Shown here one piece after another: positions 57,240 to 64,000 of a DNA stretch of 64,000 nucleotides. This stretch comes from Metellina segmentata (taxonomy: Eukaryota > Arthropoda > Arachnida > Araneae > Tetragnathidae), in assembly GCA_947359465.1 (NCBI GenBank), contig OX375874.1, positions 102,923,441 to 102,987,440 of the forward strand, in the 5' to 3' direction. Under the pieces are notes generated by a model, which saw only the letters and a program-made list of their open reading frames with translations, did no database searches and was not told where the DNA came from. Every line of letters starts with the position of its first letter. The stretch's first letter is position 1. Made by a program: the position numbers and the translations under genes.

Positions 57240-57960
57240 CAGAAGAAAGTCTATGGACTCATTCGGTCCCTGTCTTCCCAGTATCGTTCCCATAAAGTTG
57301 TAGCGGAGAGCGCAGGACAGTGTCGCAGGTGTGTACAGTCTACGAGTTCCTGTAGGTTGCAGAGGTTGCAGCGTGGATCGTCAAGGACGCCTATGCGATA
57401 TAAATGTCTTGCAAGGCAGTCGTGGCCTGTAGCGAGGCGGAATTCTGCTACGGTTTTCATTCTAGGCCAGTCAGAAATATTTGGGATTTTTTTTTACACC
57501 AGGATTTCTGGGAATTCTTTTCTAAAAGATCTTTTTCCAAGTTTTTCTTAAAAATTGATTTAATGATTGCCTTTACATTTTGAAAAGGGATTTCATCATT
57601 AACAGTTTGAGTAATCGCTTCTCTTTTTTTGGCCAGCAGGTCAGCTTTTTCATTACCCTCTATGCCGCAGTGGGCTGGTATCCACTGCATGCAAATTGTC
57701 TTATGATTGCGATACAGAAAACCTACGAGGGACAGGCAATTCGCAATGGCTACAGAATATGGGTTTCCAGTATAATGAAATGCTTGCAAGGCGTCTCTCA
57801 AGTCGGAAAAGATGACCACTCTGGAAGGTTCAAAACATATATTGTCAAATTCCATCAGTACAATAGTCTCTTCAAGGTATAGCTACACCATCTGAGATGC
57901 AAGAGGCATTATTGGTCTATAGAAGATATGCGTCACTCTTTAAAGCTGCTGTGTATACGT
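57240..57960 (-). pseudogene. non-LTR retrotransposon relic: RNase H and C-terminal Cys motif
   Basis: Minus ORF 57457-57855 has RNase H features: VVIFSDLRDALQAF (acidic second motif, S replaced by L) and ICMQWIPAHCGIEGNEKADL + LAKK (conserved H and final D). A frame change at about 57460 leads into MKTVAEFRLATGHDCLARHL, then CNLCNLQELVDCTHLRHC, the Cys/His-rich end typical of I/Jockey-group ORF2. The first RNase H strand (TDGS region) and the endonuclease and RT domains are missing, so it is a 5'-truncated dead copy. End point at the left is uncertain. Confidence 0.85.
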
Positions 57961-58014
57961 ACAAAAGACGGAACATATCATCGATATACCTTTGAGCATT
58001 TACACATTATTTTA

Positions 58015-58290
58015 GACTCGTGGTGGAAGTGTAACGGATAAACAGCAGGGGGGTTGCGAGTTCGAATCCAACCAAAGACCGTATTGTACAAAAGAGAACT
58101 GGTGCATGTTACATCTGTCGTGGCCTCACGTTAGTATGGTGTAGAAGTTGGAGAATGGGCTCTAGTTCAGGTGGGGCATGACCATTTGAAATTACGTAGT
58201 GGTGTCATTGGATCTTTCCCTTCAGGTTTGATCCCGGACCGTCGCCAATAATACGTGTGTTTGCTCCAGTGTGACGTTAATTAAAATAAC
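58015..58290 (+). repeat. S1 SINE, full orientation +
   Basis: CTCGTGGTGGAAGTGTAACG, GGGGGGTTGCGAGTTCGAAT (B box) then CCAACCAAAGACCGT. Body to GATCCCGGACCGTCGCCAAT, TTTGCTCCAGTGTGACGTTA, tail AATAACTACC. Confidence 0.88.
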
Positions 58291-58800
58291 TACCCAATCA
58301 TGTATTAATTCTCCATCTACAATATGCTTCTACAAACATTTAATGGATTGTCTAATTTTAATTTAAGTATAGAGTAATGGCATCAGCTCACCTGCTCCAT
58401 AGATACAAACATGGACAGTAATTCTCTATAACACATCTTGACTCATTTGACCAATAGTTAAATCCCGTTTTACGTGGTTAATCGTTCAAATTGAACTTTG
58501 ACGTGGACTTAAATTAAGAATTTATTCCCACACATTAATTTGTTTTGTATAATCTCCTTAGTTTATATTTAGCATTAATAACAGCAAACATATCATCCTT
58601 CTCTCTGAAGATAATTCAATAAATACACAGCTCGACGACCAGAATTTTCGATACTGCTTCATATGATCAGACATATTCAGATAAAAGTTAAACATTAGGC
58701 GAATACAAGTGCTTTTGTTTCAAAATTATTAAAATCGACTCTGTATTCTACAACTATTATTACTGAAACAATTCGTAATACTTACCAGCGTTTTGTAGAC

Positions 58801-58922
58801 ATGTAGGTATTTTAATTAACGTCTCACATGAGCAACATAATGGGCATTGGCGACTGTCAGGGATCAAACCTGAAGGAAAGATCCGAGGATAACACATTAT
58901 TTTGAACCACGGTCAAATGAGA
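58801..58922 (-). repeat. S1 SINE fragment, 3' end
   Basis: TGTAGGTATTTTAATTAACG, TAATGGGCATTGGCGACTG, GATCCGAGGATAACAC, GAACCACGGTCAAATGAG. Confidence 0.8.
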
Positions 58923-59367
58923 AAATTCGGATATATATTTAAAACAAAATATTCAAGACCATTTGCAGCATTTATGATGATTGTTTGTATGCATGGGTAA
59001 TACTTGAAGGTTTCAGATTATTGACCTCTTGAATAGTGGATTAATACTCATTATATTTTTGGAATTGTTTAAAGTTCGAAAATTGCTCGCCTGAAAGTTT
59101 TTTAAAGTGGCTTATTATGTTGTCCAAAGCCCTTAAATTATATCATCACCAACATAAATGGGTAATCGTAATAAATATGCTTTTATCAAATTTGTAGCTA
59201 AAAAAATTATTATAAACTACAATATTTAGTTTAATGGAATATCGGTTATTTATGGATATGTTTACCATTTCTATGCAAAGTGAGGATCCAATGTCTAATT
59301 TGTAATATATAGTAGTATGCATTGTAATTTCACTCTGTATATTATTTAATGGAATATCAGTTAAACA

Positions 59368-59645
59368 TGGTAAGTAGGTAGGGCATTAACGTCACATTGG
59401 AGCAACATAACGTGCTACTGTTGACGGTCCTGGATCAATCTCTAAGGGAGTTAAGAACAACGCCCCGCAATTTTGAACCACGGTTAACTCCAAACTTTTA
59501 CACCAGGGTAACGTGAAGATATTTCAGAATCCGACATATTTAATGTGCCCCAGTCTCCGTGTACACGAGAGTCTTTGGCTGGACCTAGTTTCGAACTCGC
59601 AACCCTCCGTTTGCTAATCCTTCGACCTGAGTTACGACTGTCTCA
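59368..59645 (-). repeat. S1 SINE, near full length
   Basis: GTAAGTAGGTAGGGCATTAA tail, CATTGGAGCAACATAACG, GAACCACGGTTAACTCC, then TTTCGAACTCGCAACCCTCC and the head end near CGACTGTCTCAG. Confidence 0.82.
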
Positions 59646-59711
59646 GTTAACATGGATATGCACCCTCCTTCTTATTACAATGCAGGTCTTCAATGTCTTG
59701 TAACAAGGATC

Positions 59712-59988
59712 GTAGGTAGGTAATTAATGTTGCACTGAACCAACACAGCGAGCTATTAACAAAAGATCCGCGATATATTCCGAAGGGAAAGATTCAAGAA
59801 CAACGCTTCTAAATTTTGAACCACGGTCAGATAAAAAGAACAACAACAGAGCTACCATCCCTCTCTCCAAACTTCCACACCACGCTAACGTGAGGACATT
59901 AAAAGCCGCGGCAGATTTAACGTGCTGGATATAGTTTCGAACTCGCAACGTCCGTTACTCTTCCAAGTGGGCTACCACCGCCTCAGTT
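59712..59988 (-). repeat. S1 SINE, near full length
   Basis: GTAGGTAGGTAATTAATG tail, TCCGAAGGGAAAGATTC, TTGAACCACGGTCAGAT, GATTTAACGTGC, then TTTCGAACTCGCAACG and CCAAGTGGGCTACCACCGCC (head in reverse). Confidence 0.85.
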
Positions 59989-60041
59989 AAACATGGATAC
60001 GCACACTGTTTCTGTTAGAACCTAGGGCTTCAAGGTCTAGT

Positions 60042-60395
60042 ATGCAAGATTCTAGTTATGTAGTGTGGTTTCATACTGTATTCAATTATCCTCAGCATTC
60101 CGGGTTCTTATCACGAACTCGCAATCTATTTCCCTCGCCTCCCCCTTTCATGTGTGGTCATGCTGACAGCCGTTCCCGCACTCCCGTTACCTTTCTGGAA
60201 ATTAATATAGCCCTGCAATCTGCCCCGTCTCCAAAATTACCGGTGAAACGCAGGCTACATCTAGGGTCCCGCTCCAGTTGTGACAGAATTGTAAACGTGC
60301 TCCAGAATTCCAGTGCCACCGCCAGCTGCTTTCGTCAAGCCCCGATTCGGCCGGAATCAACTGGAAGACGAAAACGGAATCCCATTAACTCATAA
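60042..60395 (+). other. unassigned 117-codon ORF in a GC-richer block
   Basis: Reads MQDSSYVVWFHTVFNYPQ... to ...ESTGRRKRNPINS. Rich in S, P and R; no membrane span, signal peptide or motif that I recognise. The block 60060-60385 is clearly richer in GC than flanking intron and has no SINE or transposon signatures. It could be an alternative receptor exon, an old repeat or chance; an AG precedes several possible starts but no strong donor follows. Confidence 0.25.
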
Positions 60396-61179
60396 AAATG
60401 GCGTTTATGAACTGATGGTTAAAATGATTGATGATGATAGGATGCACAGTTAGGTTATGTCCAATGTTCTTCGCTAAGTTTGTAATAGTTGATTTTATTT
60501 TTTCAATTAAAACTAATGTGATTATGTATGAAATGAAAATTCTGAAAAAAAATGGTACATGCCATTTTATAAAATGGCGATGAAAATAATATAATGACAT
60601 GAATGTAGGGGTAGTCTGCAAGTGCAATCGAGTGAATTCAATTAATCTTAAAAAAATAATTGGAATTTAAATCATATAGATTTTTTTTAAACTCTTGTTC
60701 ATTTATAACTAGACTGATGTTTTCGTGAATAGTTTTCCTATATTGATTCGATGATATGTTGTTTGAATCGGTTTTTGATTGATATTTGAATAATTTCAAC
60801 GATCTAAGAGTGGAATATTTTTATAGCTTTCAATGAAATATCTCTAAATAATTAATTTATTTTATTTTAACTAAGGACCTTTTACATTTGATTGATATTG
60901 CTACATTACAGAATATTTTACATTTCATATGGAATAAGAGGTGGGGGAAATACGAATTTAAATATCATATTGAACTAATTATTAATCAGTCCATTGATAT
61001 AGTTGAGAAAAAAACTTTATAGTGCTACTTCATGCTACTTTATAGTGCTTCTTCATGCTACTTTATATACTACACTTGCCTCACATGACTAGGCAAATGA
61101 ACTGTTTGGTTTGCAATGTCATAGTATTGTAATTGAGGCAAGACCTTATCATTTCATTCTTGCCTTTCTTTAATGTGCA

Positions 61180-61795
61180 GAAATTACCTGTCAAAATTCA
61201 ATACGCTCTAGTGGTGAAATTAAACTATGGGACTCCATCAAGGGCATTTTTAGCAAGTGATAACTAGTGCTTTAAAATCATAAAGTTTTTTTTATATTCA
61301 GCGTACTCACTTGCTCTACTCTCTACATAAGAACAACAAACAACATAAACTTCCTGCCAAAATTCAATACGTTCTAGTGGTGAAATTATTCTATAGGACT
61401 TCATCAAGAATTTTTAACAGGTGTTAACTCGTACTTTAAAAAATCATACAGTTTTTTATATTCAGAAGATTTTTATATTCACTTGCCCCATTCTCTCTAC
61501 ATAAGAACAAGAAACAATGCTAAATTTCCTGCTGAAACTCAATACACTCTAGCGGTGAAACTATTCTATTGGACTCCTTCACGAATTTTTAGCAGATGTT
61601 ATTTCGTACTTTTATACATCATTCAGTTTTTTTATATTCAGCGGACTCACTTGCCCTACTCTCTCTACATAAGAATAACAAACAATGGTAAATTTCCTGC
61701 CGATATTAGATGCTCTAGCGGTGAAATTCATCTATAGGACTCTTCTTTAAGTATTTCTAATAAGAGTTAACTCGTACTTTATTCACAATGTTTTA
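61180..61795 (+). repeat. tandem array, four ~166-174-bp copies
   Basis: TTCAATACGCTCTAGTGGTG and variants recur at about 61196, 61362, 61536 and 61703, each followed by TATAGGACT, TTTTTATATTCAG and ACTCACTTGCC...CTCTACATAAGAA. A stray piece (TTTTATATTCAGTGGACGTA) is at 62077. Confidence 0.88.
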
Positions 61796-62290
61796 TATTC
61801 ATTGAAATTAACAGCGCGAACGTTCATGCCGCATGTCACCCAATAGTTTTCATAATTAATCTTTAAAAATCATGTCCACAAATAGGTTCAATACCTACTT
61901 GGCGAAAATAGGTATATTAGGTTATCTTCATAGGTCAGGACATTGGGTGAACTTAAGTGGGTACAGGAAATGCAAAATAATACAACGCTTTGAATGTTAT
62001 TAAAGTGTTCCCTTCTTAGGTACCCAAATGGATACTCCCCTGCAGGTGACAACCCCTACTTTAATCACAAAACGTTTTATATTCAGTGGACGTACTTATT
62101 CTCAGAGAACGCCTCCTTTCTACCTCACTTCACTAATGACATTTTATTTTTGTGTGTCTGGATAGGATCAAACGTATCCACAAGAATACCAGATGATCAG
62201 AAATGTAGTAGAATATGTGGTTGCATTATGTATTGCAGGCTTTGTAACAATATATTTCTGATTGCTTGTGTCTTTTCTTTGTTTCTGAAG

Positions 62291-62408
62291 GTAAGTGTAG
62301 AGCTTCAAAAGCTGAATCTTCGGTTACGGGAAGCTGAAGAGCCAGTAATTCTAGTGACGCATGGATATGACATGACGTCACCCATTGTTGAACTACCATC
62401 ACTCGAAG
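62291..62408 (+). CDS. GABA-B-R2: GABA-B-R2 exon e: coiled coil and C-tail
   Basis: 118 bp (39 codons plus one base, phase 0-1) after TTTGTTTCTGAAG and before GTAAGC at 62409. It reads VSVELQKLNLRLREAEEPVI then LVTHGYDMTSPIVELPSLE. VSVELQKLNLRLREAEE continues the heptads of exon d (L/L/L spacing), so the coiled coil spans the junction. The next in-exon AG (62295) would hit a stop, which supports this start. The exon begins with GTAAGT, a donor-like hexamer placed right at the acceptor. The following C-tail exon is beyond the window. GC3 is 13/39. Confidence 0.85.
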
Positions 62409-64000
62409 GTAAGCACTCATGCAGAATAATCGGGATTTTTTGTTTTAGAAGCGTCGGTAGATTATGTCTACTCTACCGTTCCTACCTTATTAAAAATTAG
62501 AGAAACGGTAATGGTGCACATTTCTTCGCACTTAAATTGAATGTGATAACTTACAACACAAGTTAAGAGTTCGAGTAAAGGTACGGTCACATAGTTAGAA
62601 AGTATACAAAACTATACAGTAAGAATATCAAGACTAAATATCAGTGCTTCAAAATAAACCTTGAAGCTTTGATTATTATAAGGGTTTAGATCAGGGATGG
62701 CGAGCCTATGACCCGTGGGGTCAGACAGTGACACACTCAGGCTTTTTAAATGACCCACACGTTGAATTTTATAAACTTATCATCATATTTCATCATATAC
62801 ATAAATAATTTTTACTTATATTTCGAACCCCTCTTTTAAAAAATATGAAGAAAATACAAGTGTTAATAAAGAACTTAAAAATAAAAAATAAATGATTTTT
62901 GTAAAATGTTTTAGATTTACTGATTATACGTAATGCTGTTTTGAGATTTATGTAAGAATGTTAGGATATTTATGACGAAACTTGACCAGGGATCTTTACT
63001 AGAGATTTGGAAATGAAAATCATGAGATATTTTACTCAATTACAAAAACATTTTTAAAACACGCTTGACGTTCAAGAAAATGCCATAAAAAATATTTAAT
63101 GATTATACAGGAAATTAAACAAGCCTTTGAGGAGAAATTTAATCAATTTAATAGTATGAAAAATACATTTCACTTTATTTTATATCCATACAAAACGAAA
63201 TTCGAATCAATGGAGTTAAATGAATTTAAGTGGCTTGGTATCAATGATTTAGAAATGGAATTAGTTGAATTTCAAAGCAGCATAGTTTAGAAAAATAAAT
63301 TTGATAACTTGATTTCCGAAGTAGAAGGGAAAATGTCGGAAATTGATGCAAATTATAATGATCCCACACTAAAAATTTAAAATATTATATTAAACGTAGA
63401 GGATTCTTTACCAAATAATTTTATATCAATGAAGAAACTTGCTAATGCTCTTTTAACGATGTTTGAATCCACATATTCATGTAAAAAATTGTTTTCCTTG
63501 ATTAATTTTGTAGAGTTTACCAATAGAAATAAACTCGGAAAAATGAATTGACTGCAAAATGCGTTAAACTAATGAATACTGAATGTGAACCTAATATTAA
63601 GAAATTATCTGACAAATAACAACATATTTCTCATTAAATATACTTTAACTTTATTGTAGATACACTTACTTATTGTAGAAAACTTGTTCATTAAAAACTC
63701 AGTGCAGGAGGGCTAGACTTTTTGCTCTTCACTTGCAAAAGTAAAAGTTGTGAAACAAAAAGGAATCGTTAACTTTTTAAAGGATTAAAAGATTGAGAGC
63801 CAAAAAAAAGTAGTTTTTTTCAATGCTCACTTCCACATTTCCAAGTGACCCACGAGCTAGCACTAAAAAAATAATGAACAAAATTTGACCTACTTCTTAA
63901 AAAAAAGGTTCGCCGTCCCTGGTTTAGAATTTGTGTGGACATTCAAAAGCTCGTTTCATTGTGGAAAGAGGTAAAGGTTTCAAAGTTCTGTACAAAAATT
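62409..64000 (+). other. start of the next GABA-B-R2 intron
   Basis: Opens with GTAAGC. Nothing recognised in 62415-62683; a hAT element occupies 62692-63921; the last 70 bp are unassigned. Confidence 0.75.
62692..63921 (+). mobile_element. hAT DNA transposon with decayed transposase
   Basis: 1,230 bp. Ends CAGGGATGGCGAGCCT and, in reverse, CAGGGACGGCGAACCT are 16-bp inverted repeats with two mismatches. They are flanked by GTTTAGAT (62684-62691) and GTTTAGAA (63922-63929), an 8-bp target duplication with one mismatch. On the + strand 63099-63290 reads IKQAFEEKFNQFNSMKNTFH and later ISMKKLANALLTMFESTYSC then KKLFSLINFVEFTNRNKL, the C-terminal dimerisation region of hAT transposases (STY.C...FS..N). 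Stop codons and the missing N-terminal BED finger and catalytic core show it is non-autonomous. Confidence 0.9.

Larger units (their letters stand above)
55325..62290 (+). other. GABA-B-R2 intron D (7.0 kb)
   Basis: GTAAGT donor and a pyrimidine tract TTGTGTCTTTTCTTTGTTTC ending CTGAAG at 62290. Nothing recognised in 56170-57075 (except two tandem copies of a ~34-bp unit, AGTGCACCATGCCCTGACTG..., at 56664-56729), 58295-58795, 58925-59365, 60400-61175 and 61800-62280. Confidence 0.85.
555..62408 (+). other. GABA-B-R2: GABA-B receptor subunit 2 gene, partial (five internal exons)
   Basis: Five exons in the same orientation together encode TM4 to the coiled-coil tail of a class C GPCR. Introns are 26,976, 21,478, 5,695 and 6,966 bp, all GT-AG; the first four exons are phase 0 at both ends and the fifth ends in phase 1. 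Family knowledge: GABA-B R2 pairs obligately with R1 at the plasma membrane; R1 binds GABA and R2 couples to Gi/o. Subunit 2 is preferred over subunit 1 because of the K-D-x-K-L motif before TM4, the M-T-I-F-L-G...YAYKGLLM stretch, and the TM5-TM6 loop [18 protein letters not shown], which I recall as the R2 type. The first exons (signal peptide, Venus flytrap domain, TM1-3) and last exons lie outside the window. No promoter or polyadenylation site is expected or seen. Confidence 0.93.

Noticed and set aside
555..62408. Receptor assigned to GABA-B subunit 1
   Set aside because: Loop 3 and TM5 wording ([22 protein letters not shown]) and the RRVRATLKP tail fit subunit 2.

Overview
The window is AT-rich animal DNA and appears to lie entirely inside one large gene on the + strand: the metabotropic GABA-B receptor subunit 2 (GABA-B-R2). 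Five exons can be read, at 555-677, 27654-27764, 49243-49467, 55163-55324 and 62291-62408. They encode transmembrane helix 4 through the cytoplasmic coiled-coil tail. All have consensus splice sites and compatible phases. The receptor's extracellular ligand-binding-like domain and TM1-3 must lie to the left, and the rest of the C-tail to the right. The long introns (27.0, 21.5, 5.7 and 7.0 kb), the protein sequence and the transposon families point to an arthropod, most likely a spider. The organism is an inference.

The introns hold mobile-element debris and tandem repeats. Intron A (678-27653) carries tRNA-derived SINEs, two internally deleted Tc1-type elements, a hAT relic, a repeat family with a 148-bp tandem tail (12890-13770), and a nearly intact Ty3/gypsy LTR retrotransposon (14557-19333, minus strand) inserted into an older Tc1 transposase relic with a CATT target-site duplication. 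It also holds a degenerate tRNA-Trp-like gene. Intron B (27765-49242) carries SINEs, a pogo-like element, a second Tc1 type, an 800-bp palindromic fold-back element, two more deleted Tc1 copies and several tandem arrays. Intron C holds a 30-bp minisatellite. Intron D holds five head-to-tail SINE heads, a non-LTR retrotransposon RNase H relic and several SINEs. A hAT element with an 8-bp target duplication follows exon 5.

No second host protein gene was recognised. Apart from the receptor exons and the transposon ORFs, the longer ORFs are shadows of repeats or unassigned. The features most worth checking are the extreme GC3 of the TM6-TM7 exon, the donor-like sequence at the start of the fifth exon (possible recursive splice site), the SINE-head pentamer next to the fourth exon, the fold-back palindrome family, and the shared deletion breakpoint of the Tc1 copies.
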